NCBI RefSeq assembly: GCF_937870815.1
Contig: NZ_CALMZS010000185.1
Location: forward strand, 1 to 62,791
Length of the DNA stretch: 62,791 bases
Direction: 5' to 3'
Source of the DNA: an uncultured Brevundimonas sp.
GTDB taxonomy: Bacteria > Pseudomonadota > Alphaproteobacteria > Caulobacterales > Caulobacteraceae
In this document: positions 34,706 to 48,664 of the stretch, piece by piece
How the letters are laid out: the number at the start of each line of letters is the position of its first letter
Numbering within the stretch: position 1 is the first letter of the stretch
Translations under genes and position numbers: made by a program
The notes under the pieces: generated by a model
The model's input: only the letters and a program-made list of their open reading frames with translations
The model's database searches: none
Told to the model about the DNA's origin: nothing

Positions 34706-36184
34706 TCAGTCCCGCGGCGCGGTCTGGACGATCTCGGACTTGAGCTGCCGGTCGATCGGGGCGTCGGCGGCGTCGACGGCGGGGACGATCGGCGGGGCGA
34801 CGAGACGGTCGACGGCCTCGATCAGGCCGTCCCACGGCAGGGCCCCGCGGTTGCGGACGCGCTGGTAGTTGGCGGCCGGATCATAGACGGCCAGGGTCGG
34901 ATCGAGATCGGGCCCCTCCAGCCGCCCCATGGCGGCGAGCAGGTTGGCCTGGGCGACATACTGGTTGCGCCGGGCGCTGGCGAGGGTGACCTCGGCGTTG
35001 CGCAGCTCCAGCTCCTGGTTGAGGACGTCGAGCGTGGTGCGCAGCCCCACCTGGGCCTCCTGCCGGACGCCCTCGGCGGCCACGGTGGCCGCCCGCACGG
35101 CTTCGCTCCCGGCCTCCAGGCTGGAGCGCGCCGACAGCGCCTGGGCGTAGGCCGAGCTGACCGAGCGGAGGGCGTTGCGGCGCTCGCCCTCGACATTGAT
35201 CTGGGCGGCGTTGGCGCGCTCGAAGGCCTGGGCCACGCGCGAGCCGTTGAGGCCGCCGGTGAACAGCGGAACCGAGACGGTCGCCCCGGCCGTCAACCGG
35301 GTAGTGTCGGCGATGTCGCCGATCTGGTCAAAGTCGGTGTTGGAGCCGCCATAGGTGGTCGTCAGCCGCGCCGACGGCATGTATTCGGCCTTAGCGGCGG
35401 CGACATTGGCCTCGGCCGCGCGCAGGTTGTAGGCGGCGGCGCGGACGCCGGGATTGTCGCGCAGCGCCACCTCGAGAGCGGAGTCGAAATCGGCCGGCAC
35501 GCCCGGCAGGTCCGGCATCGGGGCCAGATCGCCCGGCGACTGGCCGACCACGGCGGCGTAGGCGGCGCGCGAGACCGACAGCTGGGCCTGGGCGTTGGCC
35601 AGGTCGGCTTCGGACTGGGCCAGGCGGGCTTCCGACTGGGCGACGTCGGTGCGGGTGATCTCGCCGACCTCGAAACGGGCCGAGGCCTCCTCGAGCTGGC
35701 GCCGGAGCACGCCGAGGTTGGCCTGGCGGATGCGCAGGATTTCGGTGTCGCGGATCACGTCGGCATAGGCCTGGATGACCGCGGCGAGCACGGCCTGTTC
35801 GATGTCGCGCAGGTTCTCGCGCCCGGCCAGGATGCCGGCCTCGGCGGCGGTGATGCCGTGGCCGATGCGGCCGCCGCTCCACAGCGTCTGCGACAGGCCG
35901 ATGCTGGCCGAGGCGCTGTCGCCCTCGAAGCCGGCCAGATCGCCGTAGCTCTGCGCGTGATTGCCGCTGACGGTGACGTCGAGCCGCGGGCGCAGGCCGG
36001 CGCGGGCCTGGACGATCGACTCGTCCAGGGCCCGCTGGTTGGCCCGCTGGGCCAGCAGCGACGGATTGGTCTGATAGGCCAGGGCGATGGCTTCCTGCAG
36101 GGTTTCGGCCCAGGCGGGGGCGGCGAACCCGGCGGCGACGGCGATGAGGGCGACCGAGGCGAGCGCGCGAGAGCGTTTCAGCAT
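34706..36184 (-). CDS. TolC-family outer membrane efflux/type I secretion protein
   Basis: A 492-residue outer membrane factor. It has a signal peptide (MLKRSRALASVALIAVAAGFAAPAWA). Two internally repeated TolC/OEP domains follow, opening with TLQEAIALAYQTNPSLLAQ and containing long amphipathic helices rich in Ala/Glu/Gln. It forms the trimeric exit duct for efflux pumps or type I secretion; in Caulobacter the homologues RsaF serve S-layer export. AGGAA precedes the ATG. No inner-membrane partner is adjacent. The gene follows the pcm-like gene, 126 bp downstream. Confidence 0.9.
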   Translation of the reverse strand: MLKRSRALASVALIAVAAGFAAPAWAETLQEAIALAYQTNPSLLAQRANQRALDESIVQARAGLRPRLDVTVSGNHAQSYGDLAGFEGDSASASIGLSQTLWSGGRIGHGITAAEAGILAGRENLRDIEQAVLAAVIQAYADVIRDTEILRIRQANLGVLRRQLEEASARFEVGEITRTDVAQSEARLAQSEADLANAQAQLSVSRAAYAAVVGQSPGDLAPMPDLPGVPADFDSALEVALRDNPGVRAAAYNLRAAEANVAAAKAEYMPSARLTTTYGGSNTDFDQIGDIADTTRLTAGATVSVPLFTGGLNGSRVAQAFERANAAQINVEGERRNALRSVSSAYAQALSARSSLEAGSEAVRAATVAAEGVRQEAQVGLRTTLDVLNQELELRNAEVTLASARRNQYVAQANLLAAMGRLEGPDLDPTLAVYDPAANYQRVRNRGALPWDGLIEAVDRLVAPPIVPAVDAADAPIDRQLKSEIVQTAPRD

Positions 36185-36310
36185 GACTGTTCCTGCCTGG
36201 CGCGCACGGGGATCGCGCGCCCCTTGTATCCCATGGGCCTGATGCGGGACGGTTTCCTCCCACGCCAGTTAAGATTTTTTCACCCCCTCCGCGAAGGCGG
36301 CGGCCGGCGG

Positions 36311-36940
36311 CTACAGGGCGAAGGTGGGGGTCGGGGCCAGTTCCGCAAGCACCGGCGGAGCGGCGTCGAACAGTTCGCGCCGCGACAGGCCGGACGCGCC
36401 CTTCACATACAGCACCGCCTTGCCGGCCGGCCCGGTCCGCTCGACGACGGCCAGCCGGCCGCCGACCCGGAGCGCCGCCAGCCAGGCGTCGGGGCGCGCC
36501 GGCACGGCGGCCTCGGAGACGATGACGTCGTAGCCGGCCCCGACCGGCCGGTCGAACGGGGCGACGGCGCCGGCGACGCCGGCCTCGGCCAGGGCCGGAC
36601 CGACCACGTCCAGCACCGCCGGGTCGGCCTCCTGCGCCGTGACCTTCAGCCCCATCCGGGCCAGCACCGCGGCGGCGTAGGGCCCGGCGACGGCCAGGGC
36701 GGTCTCGCCGGCCCGCAGGTCCAGCGCCATCAGCAGCTTGGACAGGTCACGCGCCAGCATCAGCCGGCGGCCGCCGGCGATCTCCGGCTCGATCTCGGCA
36801 TAGGCGGCGAAGGCGCGCCCGGCCGGGACAAAGCGTTCCCGCGGCACCGCAAGCAGGGCGGCCTGGAGGTCTCGGTCCGTGACGTCATTGACCCGGACCT
36901 GACTGTCCACCATGACCTTGCGCGCGGCGGCGAAATCCAT
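36311..36940 (-). CDS. Protein-L-isoaspartate O-methyltransferase-family protein
   Basis: A 209-residue SAM-methyltransferase-fold protein of the Pcm family. The N-terminal segment MVDSQVRVNDVTDRDLQAALLAVPRERFVP matches the family opening. However, the usual glycine-rich SAM motif (GxGxG) is replaced by ALAVAGPYAAAVLA, so catalytic competence is uncertain. It may be a diverged paralogue rather than a true repair enzyme. The ATG at 36940 is preferred over upstream in-frame codons on homology. It precedes the tolC-type gene, as in other alphaproteobacteria. Confidence 0.8.
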   Translation of the reverse strand: MDFAAARKVMVDSQVRVNDVTDRDLQAALLAVPRERFVPAGRAFAAYAEIEPEIAGGRRLMLARDLSKLLMALDLRAGETALAVAGPYAAAVLARMGLKVTAQEADPAVLDVVGPALAEAGVAGAVAPFDRPVGAGYDVIVSEAAVPARPDAWLAALRVGGRLAVVERTGPAGKAVLYVKGASGLSRRELFDAAPPVLAELAPTPTFAL

Positions 36941-37082
36941 CTGTCGGTCGTCCCGTTCAGGCGAAGGCGCGACACCGCGCCGGAAATCTGGCGCGCTTAT
37001 AGGTCTGTGCGTTGCGGGCGACAATCCGATCTGATAGCGAACGCGCCTCGCGACGACGCGGCGCCTCATCCGGAGGGGCCAC

Positions 37083-37156
37083 GGCCTGATGGCGGAGTGG
37101 TTACGCAGCGGACTGCAAATCCGTGTACCCGAGTTCGATTCTCGGTCAGGCCTCCA
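37083..37156 (+). tRNA. tRNA-Cys (anticodon GCA)
   Basis: A 74-nt tRNA. The acceptor stem GGCCTGA (37083-37089) pairs with TCAGGCC (37146-37152), followed by discriminator T (U73, a cysteine identity element) and an encoded CCA. The anticodon loop CTGCAAA gives GCA at 37115-37117. The T-loop TTCGATT is present. Confidence 0.96.
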
Positions 37157-37173
37157 TCGCGATCCCCGACAGA

Positions 37174-37293
37174 TCAGACCGGCGCCGTCATCCAGCCGAT
37201 GGCCGTGGCCGCGCCCACCGTCGCGGCCACGATGGTCAGCGCCACGGCGCCGCGCGCGTTGCGGTTCACGAAGAACAGAATGCTGCCGAACAT
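37174..37293 (-). CDS. Putative 39-residue single-pass membrane protein
   Basis: A short frame between tRNA-Cys and tRNA-Asn on the opposite strand. It has a strong Shine-Dalgarno (GGGGGAA) ahead of the ATG at 37293. The peptide (MFGSILFFVNRNARGAVAL...) has a basic N-terminal part and one hydrophobic segment at about residues 16-34. No family is recognised. The RBS and membrane-like composition argue that it is translated, but its size keeps this tentative. Confidence 0.45.
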   Translation of the reverse strand: MFGSILFFVNRNARGAVALTIVAATVGAATAIGWMTAPV

Positions 37294-37638
37294 GGTCAAT
37301 TCCCCCGGACTGAGAGGCGCGTCGCAGATCGCGCCGTTCATCAACGTATACGAGGGGTTAATCGCGGTTTGGTGAAGGCCAATCACCTGTCGGGTGAAAT
37401 GATGCAGGGCGATCGCCCCCGCAGTCGCCGCATCGGGCGAATCGACACCCCGACATCGGCATGCCGGGGGTGTCGCGGCCCCGCGGCAGGTCGGCCGGCG
37501 GCCCCGGCCCCTCCGATCCCGGGACGACGGCCGTGCCCCCGCCCCCGCCCGGCCGCTTCGCGACGGCCAATCGGATATTTCCCGTTGCGCGAGCCTGACT
37601 CGCGCTGCTATAGCGCCCGCCTTCCCGAGAGGAAGTAT
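37294..37638. other. Intergenic stretch before tRNA-Asn, nothing recognised
   Basis: A 345-bp interval between the 39-residue frame and tRNA-Asn. I see no coding frame with a credible start and no clear terminator. It should contain the promoters of the small frame and of tRNA-Asn. It is GC-rich with runs of C and G near 37530-37560. Confidence 0.4.
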
Positions 37639-37713
37639 TCCGCGGTAGCTCAGTGGTAGAGCAGCCGACTGTTAATCGGCTGGTCGTAGGTTCGAATCCT
37701 ACCCGCGGAGCCA
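37639..37713 (+). tRNA. tRNA-Asn (anticodon GTT)
   Basis: A 75-nt tRNA. The acceptor stem TCCGCGG (37639-37645) pairs with CCGCGGA (37703-37709), then discriminator G and an encoded CCA. The anticodon stem CCGA/TCGG frames the loop CTGTTAA, giving GTT at 37671-37673. The T-loop TTCGAAT is present. Confidence 0.96.
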
Positions 37714-37913
37714 TTTCGGAACGAAACCGCGAACGTCGTGCGTCGCCGTTTCCACTCCACAGCCTCCTCCGGACGTCACGAGCGTCTGGAGGAGCCTTGG
37801 CTTCGCCCCCCGATCCGGATTTCGTCGGCGCCGGCCCCCACCCGCTGGACTGATTTGCGTCTGGTCCCGGAGTTTGATGGGTGCAACCTTTTCCGGCGAA
37901 TGGAAGTAGCACT

Positions 37914-40655
37914 ATGGGTCCGAATCTCCCCGCCTTGAGACCCGCCATGTCACCGACCGCCGACAACCGCCTTCGCGACGAAGTCCGCCTGCTGGGCGGG
38001 CTGCTGGGCGAGGTCATCCGCGCCGAGGGCGGGCTTGAGCTCTACGACCGCATCGAGGCGGTGCGGCAAGCCTCGGTGGCCTACCATCGCGATCCGGCCT
38101 CTCACGGCGCATCGAAGCTGGAGGCCCTGCTGGCCGAGCTGTCGCTGGATCAGGCGGTGGGGCTGGCGCACGGGTTCGCGGTCTTCTCGCTCCTGGCCAA
38201 CATCGCCGAGGACCGGGCCGGCAAGCGTCTGGCCCGGGCGCAGACCGCCCAGGGCGCGCGGGCCGATACGCCCGAAGGGGCGCTGGTTCGCCTGACCGCC
38301 GCGGGCCGCTCCCTGGACGACGCCAGGGAATTGCTTTCAGGCGCCCTGATCTCCCCGGTGCTCACCGCCCATCCGTCGGAAGTGCGGCGCAAGAGCGTCA
38401 TCGACCGGATCGCCGCGGTGTCCGATCTGCTCGACGCCTGCGACCCGCCCGGAACGGGGGAGGACCTTTCCTGCGCGCCGGACGTCCTGACCCGGGGCCT
38501 GCGCCGCCAGACGACGATCCTGTGGGCCACGCGGCTGGTGCGGACGACCGGCCTGGTGGTGCAGGACGAGATCGACACCGTCGTCTCCTTCCTCGACCGC
38601 GTGTTCCTGAAGGTCGCGCCGGAACAGCTGGCCGACTGGCGCCGCCGCCTCGCGGCGCCGGACCTCGGCCCCTTCATCCGCATCGGAACCTGGGTCGGCG
38701 GCGACCGGGACGGCAATCCCAATGTCGACGGGACGGTGCTGACGGCCGCCTTCCGGACCCAGGCGCGCGCGGTGCTGCGTTTCTATCTGGACGAGGTGAA
38801 CGCGCTGGGCGCCGAACTCAGCCTGTCCGGTTCGATGGCCGGGATCACGCCGGAACTGAAGGCGCTGGCCCAGGCGTCCGGCGACGTCTCGCCCCACCGC
38901 GCGGACGAACCCTATCGCCGCGCGCTCAGCGAAATCTACGCCCGGCTGTCGGCGGCGCACCCGCTGCTGACCGGCCAGACCGCGCCGCGCCCAGCCGCCT
39001 TCGCCGCCGATCCCTATGCCGGGCCGGACGCCTTCCGCGCCGATCTGGAGATCCTGCGGGCCAGCCTGACCGCCGCCCACGGCGAAGTCTTCGCCGACGA
39101 CCGGCTGGCGCGGTTGATCACGGCGGTGGACGTGTTCGGCTTCCATATGGCCACCCTGGACCTGCGCCAGAACGCCGACGTGCACGAACGGGTCGTGGCC
39201 GACCTGTTGAGGGTCGCCGGCGTCGCGCCCGACTACGCCGCCCTGGACGAAGACGCCCGCCTGGCCCTGCTGTCCGCCGAGCTGGCCTCCGGCCGCCCGC
39301 TGTTCAACCCCTATGCGGCCTATGCGGCGGAGACGCTGAAGGAACGCGCCATCCTCCAGGCCGCCGTCGAGGCCCTCGCCCGCTTCGGACCCCAGGCCAT
39401 ACGCACCCATATCGTCTCCAAGACCGACGCCGCCTCGGACCTGCTGGAGGTCTATCTGCTGCTCAAGGAGGTCGGCCTGTACCGGCCCGATGACCCCGGC
39501 GCCTGCCCCATCCAGGCCGCCCCGCTGTTCGAGACCATCGACGACCTGCGCGCCTCCAGGTCGACCCTGGAGCGCCTGCTGAAGGAACCGTCCGCCCTCG
39601 CCGTCGCCCGCGCGCGCGGGGTGCAGGAGGTGATGATCGGCTATTCGGATTCCAACAAGGACGGCTCCTACCTGACCTCGACCTGGGAACTGCACCAGGC
39701 CTCCCGCGCCCTGCTGGAGGTGACCCAATCCGCTGGAGTGAGGCTGCAGCTGTTCCACGGCCGGGGCGGGGCGGTCGGGCGCGGCGGGGGCTCCAGCTTC
39801 GAGGGCGTGCTGTCCCAGCCGACGGGCACGGTGGCGGGCCGCATCCGCATCACCGAACAGGGCGAGGTCATCGCCAACAAATATGGCGAAGCCGATGTCG
39901 CCCGCCGCAACCTCGACGCCCTGACCGCCGGCGTCCTGCTGGCCTCTCTCGCCCCGCCGCCGGACGACGCCCTGACCGCCCGGCACGGCGCCACTGTCGC
40001 GGCCCTGTCCCAGGCCTCGATGCGCGCCTATCGCGCCCTGGTCTATGAGACGCAGGGCTTCATCGACTATTTCCACGCCGCCACCCCCATCGCCGAGATC
40101 TCGGAACTGAAGATCGGTTCGCGCCCGGCCTCGCGCACATCCTCCACCGCCATCGAGGACCTGCGCGCCATTCCCTGGGTGTTCAGCTGGTCGCAGTCGC
40201 GGGTCATGCTGCCGGGCTGGTTCGGCTTCGGCTCGGCGGTGCGGGACGCGGACATGGAGGAGCTTCAGGTCCTGGCCCGCGACTGGCCGTTCTTCCGGAC
40301 CCTGATCCAGAACATGGAGATGATCATGGCCAAGGCCGACATGAGCATCGCCCGCCGTTACGCCGCCATGGTTCCGGACGCCGCCCTGGCCGGACGCATC
40401 TTCGGAGTCATCGAGGCCGAATGGGAGCGCACCCGCGACGCCGTCCTGGCCATTACGGGCCATGACCGCCTGCTGGGCGGCCAGCCCGAGCTGGACCGGC
40501 TGATCCGGCTGCGCATGCCCTATGTCGAGCCGCTGAACCACGTCCAGATCGAGCTGATCCGCCGTCGGCGGGCCGGCGACGACGACCCGCGCGTGCGCGC
40601 GGGCATATTGCTGACCATCAACGGCGTGGCGGCGGGTCTGAGAAACAGCGGCTGA
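37914..40655 (+). CDS. ppc: Phosphoenolpyruvate carboxylase
   Basis: An enzyme of about 913 residues that carboxylates PEP to oxaloacetate, replenishing the TCA cycle. Signature segments are VLTAHPSE (usually HPTE) with the catalytic His, GTWVGGDRDGNP, MIGYSDSNKDG, FHGRGGAVGRGGG, and the C-terminal LLTINGVAAGLRNSG. The ATG at 37914 has GGAAG 7 nt upstream; the ATG at 37947 (MSPTADNRL) fits the family length slightly better but has a weaker RBS. The gene is convergent with gltB, with only 21 bp between the stops, and supplies oxaloacetate for the aspartate family. Confidence 0.94.
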   Translation: MGPNLPALRPAMSPTADNRLRDEVRLLGGLLGEVIRAEGGLELYDRIEAVRQASVAYHRDPASHGASKLEALLAELSLDQAVGLAHGFAVFSLLANIAEDRAGKRLARAQTAQGARADTPEGALVRLTAAGRSLDDARELLSGALISPVLTAHPSEVRRKSVIDRIAAVSDLLDACDPPGTGEDLSCAPDVLTRGLRRQTTILWATRLVRTTGLVVQDEIDTVVSFLDRVFLKVAPEQLADWRRRLAAPDLGPFIRIGTWVGGDRDGNPNVDGTVLTAAFRTQARAVLRFYLDEVNALGAELSLSGSMAGITPELKALAQASGDVSPHRADEPYRRALSEIYARLSAAHPLLTGQTAPRPAAFAADPYAGPDAFRADLEILRASLTAAHGEVFADDRLARLITAVDVFGFHMATLDLRQNADVHERVVADLLRVAGVAPDYAALDEDARLALLSAELASGRPLFNPYAAYAAETLKERAILQAAVEALARFGPQAIRTHIVSKTDAASDLLEVYLLLKEVGLYRPDDPGACPIQAAPLFETIDDLRASRSTLERLLKEPSALAVARARGVQEVMIGYSDSNKDGSYLTSTWELHQASRALLEVTQSAGVRLQLFHGRGGAVGRGGGSSFEGVLSQPTGTVAGRIRITEQGEVIANKYGEADVARRNLDALTAGVLLASLAPPPDDALTARHGATVAALSQASMRAYRALVYETQGFIDYFHAATPIAEISELKIGSRPASRTSSTAIEDLRAIPWVFSWSQSRVMLPGWFGFGSAVRDADMEELQVLARDWPFFRTLIQNMEMIMAKADMSIARRYAAMVPDAALAGRIFGVIEAEWERTRDAVLAITGHDRLLGGQPELDRLIRLRMPYVEPLNHVQIELIRRRRAGDDDPRVRAGILLTINGVAAGLRNSG

Positions 40656-40676
40656 GGCCGCGGAACACGGACAGCG

Positions 40677-45223
<4,547 letters not shown>

Positions 45224-45227
<4 letters not shown>

Positions 45228-46654
45228 GCCGCAACCTCCCTGACGCGGGCGCGCAGATGGCGGTCGATCTCGGCGGCGGCGTCCTGGCCGTCGCGCACGG
45301 CCCAGACCACCAGCGAGGCCCCGCGCACGGCGTCGCCGGCGGCGAACACGCCGGGCAGGCTGGTGGCGAAACCGCCGGGGGACGTGACCACCGCGCCCCG
45401 GTCGGTCAGGGCCAGATCGGCGGAATGCTCGGCGAAAGCCTCGGGTTCGAAGCCGAGGGCCTCGATCACCATGTCGGCGGGCAGGTCGAAATCGGCGCCG
45501 GGGACGGGGACGACCTCCCGCCTGCGGCCGAAGACGGGCTCGGACAGGCTCATGCGCGCGGCCCGGACGGTGGTGACGGCGCCGTCCCGCGACATCAGGG
45601 CCCTGGGCGCGGCCAGCCATTCGAAGCGGACCCCCTCCTCCTCGGCGTTGACCACCTCGCGGGCCGAACCGGGCATGTTGTCGCGGTCGCGGCGATAGAG
45701 GCAGACCACGCTCTCGGCGCCCTGGCGCACGGCGGTGCGGACGCAGTCCATGGCCGTGTCGCCGCCGCCGACGACGACCACGCGGCGCCCCCTGGCGTGA
45801 GGCCAGCGGTCGGATTCGGCGTCGCCCAGGTCGCGACGGTTCTGAGGGATCAGGAAGTCGAGCGCCGCGACCGTGTCGCCCGGCCCGCAGCCCGGGGCCG
45901 ACAGCGTGCGCGGCCTGTACACCCCCATGGCCAACAGGACCGCGTCATGGCGTTCGCGAAGCTGGTCGAGGGTGACATCCCTGCCGACCTCGCAGCCGGT
46001 GACGAAGGTCACACCGCCCTCGATCAGGCGGTCGACGCGACGCTGGACCACCGCCTTGTCCAGCTTGAAGCCGGGGATGCCGTAGATCAGCAGGCCGCCG
46101 GGACGGTCGTGGCGGTCATAGACGGTGACCCGATAGCCGGCGCTTCTCAGCCGGTCGGCGGCGGCCATGCCGGCGGGGCCGGCTCCGACGATGCCGACGG
46201 ACTCCAGCCGATCATGGGCGGGGCGGATCGGCTCGACCCAGCCATTGTCAAAGGCCCGGTCGCCCAGCCAGGCCTCGACCGAGCCGATGGTGACCGCCTC
46301 CCAGCCCGAGACGTTCAGGGTGCAGGCGCCTTCGCACAGCCGGTCCTGCGGGCAGATGCGGCCACAGATCTCGGGCATGGTCGAGGTGGCCGAGGCCATG
46401 TTCCACGCCTCGCGCGCGTCGCCGTCGGCGGTCAGCCGCAGCCAGTCGGGGATGTTGTTCTGCAGCGGGCAGCCGCTCTGGCAGAAGGGCACGCCGCAGT
46501 CGGTGCAGCGCCCGGCCTGGGTCTCGACCGTCGCGAGCGGGGGCGGCGCCATGATCTCATCGAACGCAGACACGCGTTCCATCGCCGTCTTCTTGGCGAG
46601 ACGACGAGGCTCCGAGACGAAACCCCGAGAGGCGTTTGGACCGACATGCTGCAT
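45224..46654 (-). CDS. gltD: Glutamate synthase small subunit
   Basis: A 476-residue FAD/NADPH oxidoreductase subunit. The N-terminus holds the two 4Fe-4S Cys clusters (CTDCGVPFCQSGCP and CGRICPQDRLCEGAC). The FAD motif is VGIVGAGPAGMAAADRL and the NADPH motif is VVVVGGGDTAMDCVR. It passes electrons from NADPH to GltB. The ATG at 46654 (MQHVGPNAS) lies inside a repeated 16-bp element and lacks a conventional Shine-Dalgarno; an in-frame ATG at 46711 is an alternative. It is the first gene of the gltDB operon and diverges from amt. Confidence 0.94.
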
Positions 46655-46780
46655 GGCAACATAAAAGCAAACTACGGGGAGACCGGCAAACGCATTCTTC
46701 ACATGCGACAAAATTGGTCCTGCACGGCAACATAATGCCGATTTTTGGCCGATTGTGGATCGTTGCTTGCTGGTAACATA
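46649..46780 (-). repeat. Repeated element TTATGTTGCC-R-TGCAG around the gltD start
   Basis: A 16-bp sequence occurs at 46649-46664 and again at 46720-46735 (15 of 16 identical, 71 bp apart). A degenerate third copy of its core lies at 46772-46780. The first copy contains the gltD start codon. The second copy would start a short frame GTG CAG GAC CAA TTT TGT CGC ATG TGA (8 residues). The repeat may be a protein or RNA control site for nitrogen-regulated expression; this is inference. The full gap 46655-47142 otherwise holds no credible gene. Confidence 0.55.
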
Positions 46781-47046
46781 TGTCAGCGCATGACAGCGAC
46801 ACGCCCTGACCGGATCATTTTCGGCTCAATCCTTGGTCTGCCCCCTGGCGCGGCGGGGCCACGTGTGACCCGAACCGCCCCCCCATCCTCCTCCAGTCGC
46901 CGCGGCGCGCGTCCGGCGACCCGGCGCCTGGCCCGCGCACGGATGGACAGGTCCCGCCCTGACCGTTGCGAAGGAGGTGTGATCGTGCACCGTCCTTGGA
47001 CGATTCGGACAAAGCTGCCCCTCCACCCCAGTCTGAATTGATAACA

Positions 47047-47061
47047 CAGCACGGAATTTGC
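47047..47061 (+). promoter_or_regulatory. Candidate sigma-54 promoter for amt
   Basis: The sequence CAGCACG-GAAT-TTGC resembles the -24/-12 consensus TGGCACG-N4-TTGC, matching at nine of eleven conserved positions but with AG in place of the near-invariant GG. Transcription would begin near 47073. Ammonium transporter genes are commonly NtrC/sigma-54 dependent. No full NtrC site was identified upstream. Confidence 0.35.
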
Positions 47062-47087
47062 CGCCGAATGCGGAAAGCCTCTTGCGC

Positions 47088-47125
47088 ATCTCGCAAATGC
47101 GGTAAATGGTTCGCAAATGCGAGAT
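47088..47125 (+). repeat. Direct and inverted repeat upstream of amt
   Basis: TCGCAAATGCG occurs twice, starting at 47091 and 47111, exactly 20 bp apart, so the copies would lie on the same DNA face. The pair is flanked by the inverted repeat ATCTCGCA (47088-47095) and TGCGAGAT (47118-47125). It lies 18 bp before the amt start, overlapping the likely 5' UTR. It may be an operator or an RNA hairpin. Confidence 0.6.
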
Positions 47126-47142
47126 ATATGAAGGGGGTTCAC

Positions 47143-48558
47143 ATGTCGCAGTTCTGGAATCGGCTACCGGGCGTCGTCGCCCTCTGTCTGCTCATCGCCA
47201 TGCTGTTTACGGTGGGCGGGGCCTTCGCCGCCGCGCCGGTCGAGGCGGCGGCCACGGCCATCGTGGCGCCGACCGTTGAGGCGCCGGCCGCGCCGGTTCT
47301 TCTGGGCCACCAGGCGGCGCTGGCGCTCGACGGCGCGGGGACGGCCTGGTTGGGCACGTCCACGGCGCTGGTCCTGCTGATGACCCTGCCCGGCCTGGCG
47401 CTGTTCTACGGCGGCATGGTGCGGCGCAAGAACGTCATCGCCACCATCACCCAGTCGGTCGGCGTCTTCGCCGTGGTCTCGCTGGTGTGGTTCGTCGCCG
47501 GCTATTCGATCGCCTTCGGCAAGGCCGTGGCGCTGGGCGGCTATGACGGCGATACGGTCAACCAGGTCATCGGCGGCTTCGACGCCATCTTCTTGAACGG
47601 GGTGACCATGGAGACGGCGCACAGTCTGTTGCCCGGCATTCCCGAATTCCTGTTCATCGCCTTCCAGCTGACCTTCGCCATCATCACGCCCGCCCTGATC
47701 ACCGGCGCCTTCGCCGAGCGGCTGAAATATTCGGGCCTGCTGCTGTTCACCGCCCTGTGGTCGCTGGTGGTCTATGCGCCGATCGCCCACTGGGTCTGGG
47801 GCGGCGGCTTCCTGGGCGCCGCGGGCGTGCTGGACTTCGCCGGCGGCGCCGTGGTGCACGTCAACTCGGGTGTCGCGGGCCTGGTCTGCGCCCTGTTCCT
47901 GGGCCGGCGCACCGGCTATGGCGACAGCCCCATCGTGGCCCACAACCCGGTGCTGACGATGATCGGGGCCAGCCTGCTGCTGGTCGGCTGGATCGGCTTC
48001 AACGCCGGCTCGGCCGGGGCCGCCAACGCCCTGATGGCCGTGGCGCTGACCAACACCGTGCTGGCCGCCGCCGCCGCCGCCCTGACCTGGAAGCTGGTCG
48101 AGGTGATGGAGAAGAAGAAGCCGTCCTTGATCGGCGTCCTGTCGGGCATGGTCGGCGGTCTGGTCGCCATCACCCCGGCGGCCGGTTTCGTCGATCCCAA
48201 GGGGGCGGTGATGATCGGCCTGATCGCCGGGCCGGTCTGCTATGCGGCCTCGGTCTGGATCAAGAAGCTGCTGCGCTACGACGACAGCCTGGACGCCTTC
48301 GGCATTCACGGCGCCGGCGGTCTGGCCGGGGCGCTGCTGACCGGCGTGTTCGCCACCACCGCGATCAACGGCCTGTCGGAGGGCGCCGACCTGCCGACCC
48401 AGGCCATCGGCCTGGCGTGGACGATCGCCTGGAGCGCGGTGGGCACCTTCGTGATCCTGGTGATCTGCAAGTTCACCACCGGCCTGCGCGTCAGCGAGGC
48501 CCAGGAGGCCGAAGGGCTGGACTCCACGCTCCACGGCGAAGCTCTCGAGCACGCCTGA
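47143..48558 (+). CDS. amt: Ammonium transporter (Amt family)
   Basis: A 471-residue membrane channel with a signal-like N-terminus and about eleven transmembrane helices. It carries the Amt signatures: ALFYGGMVRRKN, PLxHWVWGG as PIAHWVWGGGFLG, FAGGAVVHVNSGVAGL with the first pore His, and DAFGIHGAGGLAGALLTG with the second. It conducts ammonium into the cytoplasm. The ATG at 47143 follows a strong AGGGGG Shine-Dalgarno, so upstream in-frame codons are rejected. No glnK gene precedes it, unlike the usual glnK-amtB pair. It diverges from gltDB, consistent with shared nitrogen control. Confidence 0.93.
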   Translation: MSQFWNRLPGVVALCLLIAMLFTVGGAFAAAPVEAAATAIVAPTVEAPAAPVLLGHQAALALDGAGTAWLGTSTALVLLMTLPGLALFYGGMVRRKNVIATITQSVGVFAVVSLVWFVAGYSIAFGKAVALGGYDGDTVNQVIGGFDAIFLNGVTMETAHSLLPGIPEFLFIAFQLTFAIITPALITGAFAERLKYSGLLLFTALWSLVVYAPIAHWVWGGGFLGAAGVLDFAGGAVVHVNSGVAGLVCALFLGRRTGYGDSPIVAHNPVLTMIGASLLLVGWIGFNAGSAGAANALMAVALTNTVLAAAAAALTWKLVEVMEKKKPSLIGVLSGMVGGLVAITPAAGFVDPKGAVMIGLIAGPVCYAASVWIKKLLRYDDSLDAFGIHGAGGLAGALLTGVFATTAINGLSEGADLPTQAIGLAWTIAWSAVGTFVILVICKFTTGLRVSEAQEAEGLDSTLHGEALEHA

Positions 48559-48664
48559 GGAGCCGGGCCGGGCGCGGTCCTCCCCCGCGCCCGGCCCAAC
48601 CGGCCCGTCGGGTCATCGACCGGTAAGCGTCAAACATCATCAAGCACACCAAGGGGATAGCATC

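Noticed and set aside
46745-47041. Small plus-strand frame in the gltD-amt gap
   Set aside because: Ser/Arg/Pro-rich translation, no Shine-Dalgarno and no similarity that I recognise; it overlaps likely control sequences.
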